DNA of 64,000 bases from Hominiventricola filiformis. Lineage in GTDB: Bacteria; Bacillota; Clostridia; Lachnospirales; Lachnospiraceae. The translations under genes were made by a program, and so were the position numbers. Location: NCBI RefSeq assembly GCF_020686965.1, contig NZ_JAJEPS010000006.1, positions 1 through 64,000 of the forward strand, read 5' to 3'. Under the pieces are notes generated by a model. That model did no database searches. It was not told where the DNA came from and saw nothing but the letters and a program-made list of their open reading frames with translations. This document shows, one piece after another, positions 34,316-43,245 of the stretch (position 1 is the first letter of the stretch; every line of letters starts with the position of its first letter).

Positions 34316-35281
34316 TTAACCGCCGATACGGGACATTTCATTCGTTTCCGTTACAGCAGAAATAGTTTCAAAGCAGTGAGCGGCAGGTTTCTGATAGATA
34401 GCCTGTGTGAGCAGCTGCCTGACGTCCTCAGGACTTCCGGTTCTGAGGGCTTTTTTTATGGAAATATGGTCGCCGTAACAAAGACATGGTTTGAGTTCTC
34501 CTGTCGCAGTCAGGCGGATACGGTTGCACTGATTACAGAATTTTCCATGAATGGCACTGATAAAGCCGATGCTGCCCTGAAATCCTTCGATACGATAATA
34601 GCGGGCAGGTCCGTTTCCATGAGGTCGTTCTTCTGGTATCAACGAACCGAATGTAAAAGTCAGCTTTTCCAAAAGTTCTGAATTAGAAATGGGAGACAGT
34701 TCTTTTCCGTATCCAATGGGCATTAGCTCGATAAAACGAACATCCAGCAGATGCTCTTTTGCAAGTAAAACAAGATCTTTCCACTCTCCAGCATTGACAT
34801 TCTGTTGCAATACCACGTTAATTTTCAGTGGAATGTGTAAGGCTTCCATGGTGCGGATACCTTCCAGTACGCGGGAAAGTTCAGAAGCTCCGGTAATCTT
34901 TGTATACGTATCCGGATTCAGGGTATCAAGGCTTACATTAACTGCATGGAGTCCCTGACGCTTCAGGTCTGCTGCATATTCTTTAAGCAGAATACCGTTG
35001 GTGGTCAGAGTTACCTGCTCAATCCCCGGAAGGGAGGTCAGCATACCAATGAGATCGATGCATCCCTTCCGCACCAATGGTTCCCCGCCGGTGATTTTGA
35101 TTTTTCGGATACCAAGGGCAGATGCCTGTCTGCAGACTTCTGTGATTTCTTCCAGCGTCAGGATCTCTTCCATAGGAACCCATTCAATTCCATGAGGCAT
35201 ACAGTAACGGCATCTCAAATTGCAGCGGTCTGTGATGGAGACACGCAGGTAATCGATGGTTCGTCCGTAGTGATCCTTCAT
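34316..35281 (-). CDS. moaA: GTP 3',8-cyclase MoaA
   Basis: A 321-residue radical SAM enzyme with the first cluster motif C20-x3-C24-x2-C27 and a C-terminal second cluster (C-N-Q-C-N-R then C-L-C after 14 residues). It ends in the required Gly-Gly. It catalyses the first step of molybdenum cofactor synthesis, with MoaC. ATG 35281 overlaps the moaC stop by four bases; the longer frame upstream is the moaC gene read in another frame. Confidence 0.95.
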   Translation of the reverse strand: MKDHYGRTIDYLRVSITDRCNLRCRYCMPHGIEWVPMEEILTLEEITEVCRQASALGIRKIKITGGEPLVRKGCIDLIGMLTSLPGIEQVTLTTNGILLKEYAADLKRQGLHAVNVSLDTLNPDTYTKITGASELSRVLEGIRTMEALHIPLKINVVLQQNVNAGEWKDLVLLAKEHLLDVRFIELMPIGYGKELSPISNSELLEKLTFTFGSLIPEERPHGNGPARYYRIEGFQGSIGFISAIHGKFCNQCNRIRLTATGELKPCLCYGDHISIKKALRTGSPEDVRQLLTQAIYQKPAAHCFETISAVTETNEMSRIGG

Positions 35282-35751
35282 CGTACAAAATCCCCGCTTT
35301 TTCCACCTTTTTTTTCGCAAAGATGGATATCGCTCATCTCCATCCGTTTGTCCACGGCCTTGCACATATCGTAGATGGTCAGAAGGGCAATCTGCACACC
35401 GGTTAATGCTTCCATCTCCACACCGGTCTTTCCCGTGGTGCGGGTAGTACATATGGCACGGATAGAAGATTCCGGTTCTTCCATTTCAAAATGAATTTCC
35501 ACTTTTGTCAGGTTCAGAAGATGACAGAGGGGAATGAGCTCTGAGGTTTTCTTAGCAGCCATGATACCGGCCACCCTTGCCACACCGAGCACATCTCCTT
35601 TTCCCATAGATCCTTCTTTTACTTTCTCAAAACACTCCTGGCTCATGCAGATGCGGCCTTCCGCAATCGCTTCCCGTGCGGTATCGGATTTTTCGCTTAC
35701 ATCGACCATGACGGCTTCGCCCTGCCGGTTAAAATGTGTAAATTCACTCAT
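35278..35751 (-). CDS. moaC: Cyclic pyranopterin monophosphate synthase MoaC
   Basis: A 157-residue protein with the MoaC block K-T-S-E-L-I-P-L-C-H (about residues 66-75) and T-G-V-E-M-E-A-L-T-G-V near 108. It converts the MoaA product to cyclic pyranopterin phosphate. The start at 35751 was chosen because residues upstream of M-S-E-F are not part of the family and AAGGAG lies just ahead. It is the first gene of moaCA. Confidence 0.95.
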   Translation of the reverse strand: MSEFTHFNRQGEAVMVDVSEKSDTAREAIAEGRICMSQECFEKVKEGSMGKGDVLGVARVAGIMAAKKTSELIPLCHLLNLTKVEIHFEMEEPESSIRAICTTRTTGKTGVEMEALTGVQIALLTIYDMCKAVDKRMEMSDIHLCEKKGGKSGDFVR

Positions 35752-35921
35752 GTGATTCTCCTTATATAATCCCACAGTTGATAGAAAAATGAGGGATTTC
35801 TGGGATTTATTATACCGTTGGCATTCTTTTCTGTCAAACTTGTGGCGGTTGCTTTTCCATCGAAGATAAGGTACCATAGAAGTAGATTTACTTACAGTAC
35901 GCATGAGGAGGAACTGGCAGT

Positions 35922-36845
35922 ATGGGGAAAATTATTGCTGTAAATATAAGTGAAGAGAAGGGGACACCCAAAAAAAATATACATTCCGCAAACCTTATTG
36001 AAGACTGGGGCGTGGAGCACGACGCTCATGCCGGAAAATGGCATCGCCAGGTCAGTCTTTTATCTTATGAAAAAATAGAAGATTTTAAGAAGAAAGGCGC
36101 ACCGGTTGTAGATGGCGCATTTGGCGAAAATCTGACGGTGCAGGGAATTGATTTAAAGACACTTCCCATAGGGACGCGTCTGCAGTGCAATGAGGTCCTT
36201 CTGGAAGTAACTCAGATTGGTAAGCAGTGTCACAGCGGTTGTGAGATCTTTAAGGTCATGGGGGACTGCATTATGCCAAGAGAAGGAATTTTTGCAAGAG
36301 TTCTGAAGGGTGGTGTCATTTCTGAGGGAGATGAGATTAACGTGGTAAAAAGGCCTTTCCGGGCAGCGATTCTTACGTCCAGTGATTCCGGTTATGCAGG
36401 AGAAAGAGAGGATCTAAGTGGTCCGGCAATCAGGAAAATACTGGAAAACAATGGATATGAAGTGGTGCATACCATTCTCCTGCCGGATGACCGGGATATG
36501 CTGGCGGCGGAGATGGCTCGTATTGCTGATGAGGGGATTGCAGAGCTTCTGTTGACGACAGGGGGAACGGGATTTTCGCCGAGGGACTGTATGCCGGAGG
36601 CAACCATGGACATCTCGGAGCGGATGGTTCCGGGGATCCCGGAGGCCATCCGTGCCTACAGCATGACCATTACGCCGAGAGCTATGCTGAGCAGGGCAAC
36701 AGCCTGTATCCGAAAACAGACTCTGATTATCAATCTTCCGGGCAGTCCGAAAGCGGTGAAAGAGTCACTGGAATATATTCTGCCTTCCCTGCAGCACGGA
36801 CTGGAAATTCTGACAGGGGCAGCGACTAATTGTGCCCGGAAATAA
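35922..36845 (+). CDS. MOSC domain fused to a MogA/MoaB-type molybdopterin protein
   Basis: A 307-residue fusion. Residues 1-145 are a MOSC domain with the conserved Cys in G-K-Q-C-H-S-G-C; residues 150-300 are a MogA/MoaB domain with L-L-T-T-G-G-T-G-F-S-P-R-D. MOSC domains handle sulfur on the cofactor, and MogA-type proteins adenylylate molybdopterin before metal insertion. Fusion implies linked late steps. Divergent from moaCA with a 170-base promoter region; GAGGAGG precedes the ATG. Confidence 0.93.
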   Translation: MGKIIAVNISEEKGTPKKNIHSANLIEDWGVEHDAHAGKWHRQVSLLSYEKIEDFKKKGAPVVDGAFGENLTVQGIDLKTLPIGTRLQCNEVLLEVTQIGKQCHSGCEIFKVMGDCIMPREGIFARVLKGGVISEGDEINVVKRPFRAAILTSSDSGYAGEREDLSGPAIRKILENNGYEVVHTILLPDDRDMLAAEMARIADEGIAELLLTTGGTGFSPRDCMPEATMDISERMVPGIPEAIRAYSMTITPRAMLSRATACIRKQTLIINLPGSPKAVKESLEYILPSLQHGLEILTGAATNCARK

Positions 36846-36847
36846 AA

Positions 36848-37789
36848 TTACACCTGTTCTGTGATTCCTAATTCTGCCGGAAGAAATCGGGGACATACAT
36901 TTTCAGAAGAAGTAATCACGGAAGCAGCCAGGCGGGTGCCGATGGCAACTGCTTCTTCCAGGGTATTTCCATAGGTAAGACCGCTGGCTACACCGGCACA
37001 GAAGGAATCACCCGCACCGGTGGTATCCTTCACCTGTACGCTTCTGGCCGGACAGAAGCCTCGAAGACCGTTTTTATCTGCAAAAACAGCTCCCTGGCCA
37101 CCCATAGTAACAACCATAGACGAAATATTGGCGTGTTTCAGGCAGTCTGCCAGAATGGCCTGCATTTCATCCGGAGTCTTATCATTGTAGTCATTAGAAA
37201 AGAACATGCCGGCTTCCTGCTGATTGCAGATAAAGCAGTCGAATTTCTGAAGGAAGTCCCGGCGTTCCATAGCAATACTCATATTGCTGACCACACCATA
37301 TAATTTTTTATTATATTTTTCGCAAAGCAGAACTACCTTTTTCACAATTTCTTTGTCCATATCCACTTCGATGACAACCGAATCACATTGAGAGATAATC
37401 TCGTCACCCTTTTCCTCCAGAATCGTGAGGATCGGGGTAAGATCCGGACGCTGGGAGATAGAACCGGCTACATCACCATTGTGATCAAATACAGCCAGCC
37501 AGGTGCCCATGCCGCCGGGAACAGTCTGCATATATTCAGTATTTACCTTGTGTCTCTGCAGTTTGTGGATGACCTCCTCACCGAGAGCAGAATTATCTAC
37601 AATACCAAGAAAGGTGGGGCGAAGCTCGATGTTTGCAATGTCCTCTACCACATTGCGGCTGACACCGCCGTGAACATATTCTACTTTTCCTGCATTTCTC
37701 CCGTCCGGGATGTACACGTCTTCCGGAAATCCTTTGATATCCACAAATACCGCGCCCAATACTACAATACCATTTTTATTTACTGCCAT
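36848..37789 (-). CDS. PfkB-family carbohydrate or nucleoside kinase
   Basis: A 313-residue kinase with the PfkB signatures G-G-V-S-R-N-V (about residues 42-48) and the catalytic D-T-T-G-A-G-D-S-F near 250-258. The first motif resembles that of pseudouridine kinases, but the substrate cannot be settled. ATG 37789 was preferred over ATG 37822 because the extra 11 residues are only Lys/Arg-rich. It is convergent with the MOSC-MogA gene and divergent from the yneA-like gene. Confidence 0.88.
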   Translation of the reverse strand: MAVNKNGIVVLGAVFVDIKGFPEDVYIPDGRNAGKVEYVHGGVSRNVVEDIANIELRPTFLGIVDNSALGEEVIHKLQRHKVNTEYMQTVPGGMGTWLAVFDHNGDVAGSISQRPDLTPILTILEEKGDEIISQCDSVVIEVDMDKEIVKKVVLLCEKYNKKLYGVVSNMSIAMERRDFLQKFDCFICNQQEAGMFFSNDYNDKTPDEMQAILADCLKHANISSMVVTMGGQGAVFADKNGLRGFCPARSVQVKDTTGAGDSFCAGVASGLTYGNTLEEAVAIGTRLAASVITSSENVCPRFLPAELGITEQV

Positions 37790-37894
37790 CTTTTGTTTTC
37801 GTTCCTTCCGTTTATCATTCATTTCTGTTAAAAATTCTCACAAGTGAATGCTTATTATACCATGAAAGCCGATTGAAAGCAAAAAGAAAAAGAT

Positions 37895-37971
37895 CGAACA
37901 AATATTCGAAAATATCGTTGACAAACATTTGTTCTGGTAATATAATGAGATCAATAAAGAACGAATGTTCG
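37895..37971 (+). promoter_or_regulatory. SOS promoter with three LexA-type boxes
   Basis: A near-consensus promoter, TTGACA (37918-37923), 17 bases, TATAAT (37941-37946), is covered by Gram-positive LexA boxes (consensus CGAACRNRYGTTYG). They are CGAACAAATATTCG at 37895-37908 (one mismatch), CAAACATTTGTTCT at 37922-37935 (three mismatches, inside the promoter spacer) and AGAACGAATGTTCG at 37958-37971 (one mismatch, just after the start site). This predicts tight LexA repression and DNA-damage induction. Confidence 0.9.
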
Positions 37972-38000
37972 GAATGCTTGTTCGAAGGAGGTCAAGTGAA

Positions 38001-38390
38001 ATGTATGCAGCAGAGATGGCAAAAAGAGAGCAGGTAAGAAAAGCTCACAGAGTACATGCAGCCCGTAAGCAGCGTGAAAGAAGAAGAACCGCACTGATTC
38101 TTCTTGTCACTCTGATTTCTATTTTTATTATCGGAGTTGGTTTCGGAACAATGCTTGCAAAAGCACAGGAGCCGGAGAAGTCGACATCCGAGAAATATTA
38201 TCGCAGTATCTGTGTGGAGAAAGGAGATACTCTATGGGATATTGCCTCTGAATATATGGACTCTGTGTATTATGCATCTCATGCAGAGTATATGAAAGAG
38301 ATCAGAGAGATCAACCATATTTCTCCGACCGGTCAGATTATCTCAGGACAGACACTGATCATTCCTTATTATGAGGAAGATATAGAATAA
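38001..38390 (+). CDS. yneA: YneA-like SOS cell-division inhibitor with LysM domain
   Basis: A 129-residue protein with a Lys/Arg-rich start, one membrane helix (about residues 30-52) and an extracellular LysM domain (66-123) with V-E-K-G-D-T-L-W-D-I-A. This is the architecture and size of B. subtilis YneA, which halts septation during DNA damage. GAAGGAGG lies 11 bases before ATG 38001. The three LexA boxes upstream support the assignment. lexA itself is not adjacent here; the divergent gene is a PfkB kinase. Confidence 0.88.
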   Translation: MYAAEMAKREQVRKAHRVHAARKQRERRRTALILLVTLISIFIIGVGFGTMLAKAQEPEKSTSEKYYRSICVEKGDTLWDIASEYMDSVYYASHAEYMKEIREINHISPTGQIISGQTLIIPYYEEDIE

Positions 38391-38486
38391 TGTTTTAAGA
38401 TTCCATTAAGATTCCGGTATGTCCATTGTAGCCTCCAACAAAATATGCTAGAGTAGTAATACATAATTTTGCAAAGGAGGTTCTTC

Positions 38487-39617
38487 ATGAAGAACAAAGC
38501 TTACTATTTTCTCTTTGTACTGTATCTTTTGATGTTTGGATTTATTCTTTATATTAACGGTGTATTTACAGGGCAGATAACTTCCCGGAGTAATCTGGTG
38601 ATCAATATTTCATTCCTGCTTCTGATTGGTATTCTGATGGTAATTTCAGCCATATCATTTGGCCGTCTGAACAAGGCTACAGATGCACTTCTGGATGCGG
38701 CAGATGATATGGAAAAAAATTACTCTGCCGATCAGCAGAATCTCTGGAACCGTTATAAAGATAAAAAGGATGTGTTCCATCATACGGTATTGGATGATCA
38801 GTTTTCCAAATATCAGCGAAGAATTGCTGCACATACGACTCCAAAAGGATCTGTCACCAGCATATGCCCGATTGAAGATTATCTGAACGAAGATCTTCTG
38901 GATCGCATTGGAAGTGCCCATTATAATGGTGTAGTATCGGCGACAATGTCCGGACTCGGTATTCTTGGAACATTCCTGGGTCTGACACTTGGAATGATTC
39001 ATTTCTCGGGAAATGATATTTTTACAATTTCCGATAACATCGGACCGCTTCTGGAAGGTATGAAAGTAGCATTCCATACTTCTGTGTATGGCATTTTCTT
39101 CTCCTTAGTATTTAACTTTGTATACCGCAGTATTATGGCGGATGCTTATGAAAAACTGACCGATTTTCTGGAAACTTTCCATGAATGTGCGGAACCACCA
39201 ATCAGTACGATAGATGAAAATACCAGTGCCATGCTGATCTATCAGGCTAATATGTCCAATTCATTGAAGACCATGATGGAACTGATGAAAGGCCAGGCTG
39301 CAGAGCAGACAAAAGGGCTTTCAACGATCGTACAGCAGTTCGTAAATCAGATGAATGATATAATGGGTACGGACATGGAAAAGCTCGGAAAGAATCTTAC
39401 TGCAGCCTGTGAAGCACAGAGTACATATGCCCGTAATTTCCAGCGACTTGAAGAAAGCACAAAACTTCTTCTGGAAGCAAGCCGTGCTATGAATGATACG
39501 ATGAATCTGGCATTGAACCGTCAGGATGAAGTGGCGGAAAAATTATCAGAGACATGTGACGGCCTGAGTAATGAATTATATACCTTTCACAGAATGAGGG
39601 ATTTGTATGAGAAATAA
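38487..39617 (+). CDS. MotA/TolQ/ExbB-type ion channel subunit, ZorA-like
   Basis: A 376-residue protein with helices near residues 5-25, 33-55, 150-172 and 185-212. The third contains G-L-G-I-L-G-T-F-L-G-L, the core of MotA/ExbB/ZorA channels. About 165 residues of predicted helical tail follow, pointing into the cytoplasm, as in ZorA but shorter. AAAGGAGG precedes ATG 38487. It overlaps the MotB-like gene by 11 bases. Together they should form an ion-driven motor; what the motor acts on is unknown. Confidence 0.85.
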   Translation: MKNKAYYFLFVLYLLMFGFILYINGVFTGQITSRSNLVINISFLLLIGILMVISAISFGRLNKATDALLDAADDMEKNYSADQQNLWNRYKDKKDVFHHTVLDDQFSKYQRRIAAHTTPKGSVTSICPIEDYLNEDLLDRIGSAHYNGVVSATMSGLGILGTFLGLTLGMIHFSGNDIFTISDNIGPLLEGMKVAFHTSVYGIFFSLVFNFVYRSIMADAYEKLTDFLETFHECAEPPISTIDENTSAMLIYQANMSNSLKTMMELMKGQAAEQTKGLSTIVQQFVNQMNDIMGTDMEKLGKNLTAACEAQSTYARNFQRLEESTKLLLEASRAMNDTMNLALNRQDEVAEKLSETCDGLSNELYTFHRMRDLYEK

Positions 39618-40494
39618 TCGTAAAGAACGGAATGCCTTCCATTCACCTAGTTACTGGCAGTCCTATTCTGATATGATGGCAGCGCTGCTTCTGATCTTTA
39701 TTCTGATTATTGCAATTACCCTTGCAATTTATAAGCAGAAGCAGACAGATCTGGAGGTTACAAAACAGCAGCTCAGCAGTACCCAGGCAGATCTTGCCAT
39801 GTCAGAGGAAGAACTGAAGAATTATATGGCACAGCTGGACGATGCAAATACCAAAGTATCGATGACGCAAGAAGAGCTGCAGGCAGCGTATAATGCGATT
39901 GCTGCCAAGCAGGAGGAAGTTGATGCCACACAGGAAGAACTGCGTGCAACAAAAAGTCAGCTGCAGGATATCGTCGGTGTCAGAACAGATATTATCCGTG
40001 CATTGCAGGAAAGTCTGGATGGCTCTTCCATGACGGTTGATGCACAGAATGGTTCGATCACTTTTTCTTCTGATGTTCTGTTCCGATATAACAGCGCAGT
40101 ATTGACGGAAAACAGTAAAAATACTTTGAGGGAGGTTATTCCTACCTATCTAAGTGTCCTTTTACAGGCTGATTACCGTCCATATATTGCGGAAATTATT
40201 GTTGAAGGACATACTGATACAGAAGGCGGATATGCAAGTAATATGGAATTATCTTTTGCCCGTGCCAATGCTGTAGCAACGTTTTGCCAGAACTCAAAGA
40301 ATGGATTGACGGATGATCAGATCACGGCACTTCAGAATGTTCTGACTGTAAACGGACGTTCTTACAGTAGCCCGGTATATAAGGAAGGCACTTCTGAAGT
40401 AGATATGGCGGCATCCAGAAGAGTAGAGATCAAGTTTCGTCTGAAAGAGGATGAGATGATTGAAAAGATTAATGAAGTTTTGAACGAATCATAG
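39607..40494 (+). CDS. MotB/OmpA-type peptidoglycan-binding motor subunit, ZorB-like
   Basis: A 295-residue protein. The single helix starts S-D-M-M-A-A-L-L-L-I-F with Asp 22 at the place of the ion-carrying Asp in MotB and ZorB. A coiled coil (about 45-125) follows, then an OmpA-like wall-binding domain with V-E-G-H-T-D-T-E-G near residue 202 and S-R-R-V-E-I-K at the end. It would anchor the channel to the wall. No flagellar genes are near, so a flagellar stator is unlikely. Confidence 0.87.
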   Translation: MRNNRKERNAFHSPSYWQSYSDMMAALLLIFILIIAITLAIYKQKQTDLEVTKQQLSSTQADLAMSEEELKNYMAQLDDANTKVSMTQEELQAAYNAIAAKQEEVDATQEELRATKSQLQDIVGVRTDIIRALQESLDGSSMTVDAQNGSITFSSDVLFRYNSAVLTENSKNTLREVIPTYLSVLLQADYRPYIAEIIVEGHTDTEGGYASNMELSFARANAVATFCQNSKNGLTDDQITALQNVLTVNGRSYSSPVYKEGTSEVDMAASRRVEIKFRLKEDEMIEKINEVLNES

Positions 40495-40586
40495 ATAATA
40501 TCTATTGATTGATAGAAAAAAAGTAGTTGATTAAATAATAAAACCGAACTATCCTTTGATGGTAAAGCAAAGGAGTGTTCAAAATT

Positions 40587-41249
40587 ATGAAAGTAAATAC
40601 GACAGAAAAGACAAGTTTGCGTGGAGAACTGGCACTGATTGTTGCAGTAATTATTAACAGTTTTGGGGTTGTTTTGATGCTGTATTCTGGTTCCGGAATT
40701 TCAGCAATCTCCAGTGTGCCCTACGCATTCTCAGAAGTATTTCCATGGTTAACACTTGGCACCTGGACATACCTTTTTCAAGGTCTTCTGGTTTTAAGCC
40801 TGATGATTCTTCGAAAAAGATTTGTTCCGATATATCTGTTCAGTTTTGTAGTGGGATTCTGTTTTGGAATTCTGGTGGATGTACATGAGGCATGGATATC
40901 AGTCCTTCCTCAGACACTTCCACTTAGAGTTTTATACTTCTGCATCAGCTATTTGCTGATCAGCATTGGAATTGCTCTTTCCAACCGTTGTAAGATGCCT
41001 ATTGTTCCAACAGATCTTTTTCCGAGAGAACTGTCCTCTATCATTAAGGTTCCTTATTCCAAAGTGAAGGTTTGTTTTGATGTGATATGTCTTGCAGTAA
41101 CATTCTTAATGACCTATTGTTTCCTTGGACATGTAAAGGGATTGGGAATCGGAACCGTTCTGGCTGCATTTACGTTAGGTAAAGTGATTGGAATGGTTGG
41201 AGAGCAGATGGATAAGAAGTGGATGTTTACTTCTGTATTTGAAAAATAA
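40587..41249 (+). CDS. YczE/DUF6198-type integral membrane protein
   Basis: A 220-residue protein with about five or six helices, recognised by the YczE-type features S-G-x-G-I-S-A-I-S-S near residue 35 and P-T-D-L-F-P-R near 147. The family is conserved in Firmicutes without a firm function. AAGGAG precedes ATG 40587. It lies 92 bases after the motor pair and ends at a strong terminator, so it may share their transcript. Confidence 0.8.
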   Translation: MKVNTTEKTSLRGELALIVAVIINSFGVVLMLYSGSGISAISSVPYAFSEVFPWLTLGTWTYLFQGLLVLSLMILRKRFVPIYLFSFVVGFCFGILVDVHEAWISVLPQTLPLRVLYFCISYLLISIGIALSNRCKMPIVPTDLFPRELSSIIKVPYSKVKVCFDVICLAVTFLMTYCFLGHVKGLGIGTVLAAFTLGKVIGMVGEQMDKKWMFTSVFEK

Positions 41250-41260
41250 TAATTACAGGA

Positions 41261-41300
41261 AAAACAACGAGACCGTAAATTGCTGTCTCGTTGTTTTTTT
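41261..41300 (+). terminator. Intrinsic terminator closing the yneA-motor region
   Basis: AACAACGAGAC pairs perfectly with GTCTCGTTGTT around an 11-base loop, and a run of seven T residues follows. On the minus strand the A-run gives it terminator function for the convergent ATPase gene as well. Confidence 0.92.
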
Positions 41301-41311
41301 CAGAAATATGA

Positions 41312-43033
41312 TTAACCCCGAAACCGGTTCAGGCAGGCATAAATCTCCTGAACACGGGGTCTTGCCAGTCCACAGGGTACATAGGAGCTGCAGAATGGAG
41401 TCCAGCCTTTATCAGTAAACAAATCTATGAGATGCTCTACCGTTTCCTGCACCGTAAGATTTGCTTCTGACTGTTCCAGAGCATAGCGCAGCAGATAGGC
41501 GAGAGCACAGGTTTGCTCGGAGTCTGCCAGCTGTTCCACATAACGAAGGTCAATCATTTCTTTATCGAGGGAGAAGGAATCCTTCCCGAACACTTTTACC
41601 TTCATATGCTCATGTTGGGATCTATTTCCACGACCACCGCGACGACTCATATCAGATGCTTCCCGTCGGAAAGGTGGGAGAGTGCGGTGAAAGTCCGGAA
41701 TCTGAAATCCAGGTGCCTGTGTTCGAGGTGCCTTGTGCTTCAGGCACAGAGTTTTTACTTTTTCTGTAATATCGACAGGCAGATAATTGTCCATTTGCAA
41801 AATCTGATCTGCAATATAGAAGAAGGCTCCCGAACTTCCGGCAACTAAAATCGTAGAAACACCGGCTTTTTCATAAAGGTCTCTTGCACGTTCCAGGAAA
41901 GGCGTAATCGGTTCTTTCTCCCGGTTGATAACTTCCTGCATAAAATCATCCCGAAGCATAAAATTTGTGGCAGAAGTATCTTCATCAATTAGGAATAAGC
42001 GGGAACCTGCTTCCAGACTTTCTATAACACCGGCAGCCTGTGAAGTGCTTCCACTGGCGTCCGGTGTAGAGAATGCCGTGGTATCTTTTTTATTTGGAAG
42101 ATCCTTAATAAACATGGAAATATCCACATTACGGATCCCACGACCGTCTTCTGCCCGAAGTTTAACAGCGGTATTATCTGTAATGACATATTCCCGGCCA
42201 TCCCCTGCAATATGGTTATAAACACCGGTCTGTAGTGCTTCCAGGAGAGTAGATTTTCCGTGATAACCACCACCTACAATTAAAGTAATGCCCACGGGAA
42301 TCGCCATACCGGTAAGTGCTCCTTTATGGGGAAGAATATATGTTCGCCTCATGGAAGTAGGAGAAGAGAAGGGCACGCTGTTTTTCATGGGAAGATCTGA
42401 GACACCGCTTTTTCGCGGAAGGACTGCCTCATCAGCCACAAAAGCAGCCAGTTTTTCCTGTTTCAGAATCCGCCGAAGTGCTTCCTGATCGTCATAGAGG
42501 AAGAGGGCCTGTTTCACTTTTTGCTGGTTAATATTCTGATAGAAGAATGTATGTTCGATACAATCCGGAAGAAAATCAAACAGGATCTTTTCCAGCTCTC
42601 CGGCACTGATGGTGCGGCCAAAGGCAGGGAATCCAACATGAAAACGGACAATGATCCGGTCATTGGTAATCTGACAGGCGCTTCGTTCCAGAACTTCCTG
42701 TCCACATCGGGTGATGGACATCAGACCACTTTTTCCGGAACCTTTTACCTTGAACTGGTAAGCTTCAAATTTGGCTGCAAAGAGTCTGATCAGATGATCC
42801 TGAAGAGCGATGCGATAATTTTGATTTACATAATATTCTTCTGGAAACTTAGCATAGCTATGAAGCACCTCGATATGAAGACTGGAAGGTGATGCGAAAG
42901 GATCTCCCTGTACATGATCAATACAGAGAATGAAGTTTTCAAACTGATAACTTCCGGCCAGGGATTTGTATGCCGGATAACCTTTATGGTCTATGGCACG
43001 CAGAGACGCATGCAGATCATTGGATGATTTCAT
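41312..43033 (-). CDS. Predicted ABC-class P-loop ATPase (PF09818 type)
   Basis: A 573-residue protein recognised as the stand-alone ABC-class ATPase family by G-G-G-Y-H-G-K-S-T-L (Walker A, about residues 253-262) and L-F-L-I-D-E-D-T-S-A-T-N near 349. It has no membrane segments, so it is not a transporter. Trypanosome relatives bind RNA; in bacteria the function is unknown. A Gly/Arg-rich R-R-G-G-R-G-N-R segment near 470 could bind nucleic acid. Confidence 0.88.
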   Translation of the reverse strand: MKSSNDLHASLRAIDHKGYPAYKSLAGSYQFENFILCIDHVQGDPFASPSSLHIEVLHSYAKFPEEYYVNQNYRIALQDHLIRLFAAKFEAYQFKVKGSGKSGLMSITRCGQEVLERSACQITNDRIIVRFHVGFPAFGRTISAGELEKILFDFLPDCIEHTFFYQNINQQKVKQALFLYDDQEALRRILKQEKLAAFVADEAVLPRKSGVSDLPMKNSVPFSSPTSMRRTYILPHKGALTGMAIPVGITLIVGGGYHGKSTLLEALQTGVYNHIAGDGREYVITDNTAVKLRAEDGRGIRNVDISMFIKDLPNKKDTTAFSTPDASGSTSQAAGVIESLEAGSRLFLIDEDTSATNFMLRDDFMQEVINREKEPITPFLERARDLYEKAGVSTILVAGSSGAFFYIADQILQMDNYLPVDITEKVKTLCLKHKAPRTQAPGFQIPDFHRTLPPFRREASDMSRRGGRGNRSQHEHMKVKVFGKDSFSLDKEMIDLRYVEQLADSEQTCALAYLLRYALEQSEANLTVQETVEHLIDLFTDKGWTPFCSSYVPCGLARPRVQEIYACLNRFRG

Positions 43034-43181
43034 GAAAAGTAGTCACTCCTTAAAATAATAAGATTCTTATAAAGTATCTTACCATAAATGAAGAGAGAAG
43101 AATGCAAAAATAAAATGAAAATAATTTTTATATAGGTTCTTTACAAAAATCCGATTCAGGAGTAGTATAGAGACAGATCAA

Positions 43182-43217
43182 TAACTAGTCGCAAAATGGC
43201 AGTTTTACGACGCGTTA
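43182..43217. promoter_or_regulatory. 36-base imperfect palindrome upstream of the recombinase
   Basis: The arms TAACTAGTCGCAAAA and TTTTACGACGCGTTA are inverted copies with three mismatches around a 6-base centre (TGGCAG). This arm-centre-arm layout is that of a tyrosine recombinase core site (dif or att-like) and lies 28 bases before the recombinase start. It could instead be an operator or leader hairpin. Confidence 0.55.
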
Positions 43218-43245
43218 CATCTAAAATAAGGAGATGACGCTATTT

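Noticed and set aside
35752..35921. Moco riboswitch between moaC and the MOSC-MogA gene
   Set aside because: No extended pairing or conserved aptamer segments could be found; only promoter-like sequence is seen.
38487..40494. Flagellar stator genes motA/motB
   Set aside because: No flagellar or chemotaxis gene is near, the first gene has a long helical tail, and the context is SOS; a ZorAB-like or other motor is more likely.
38001..41249. Complete Zorya defence system
   Set aside because: Only ZorA- and ZorB-like proteins are present; no helicase or nuclease effector of the known Zorya types follows.
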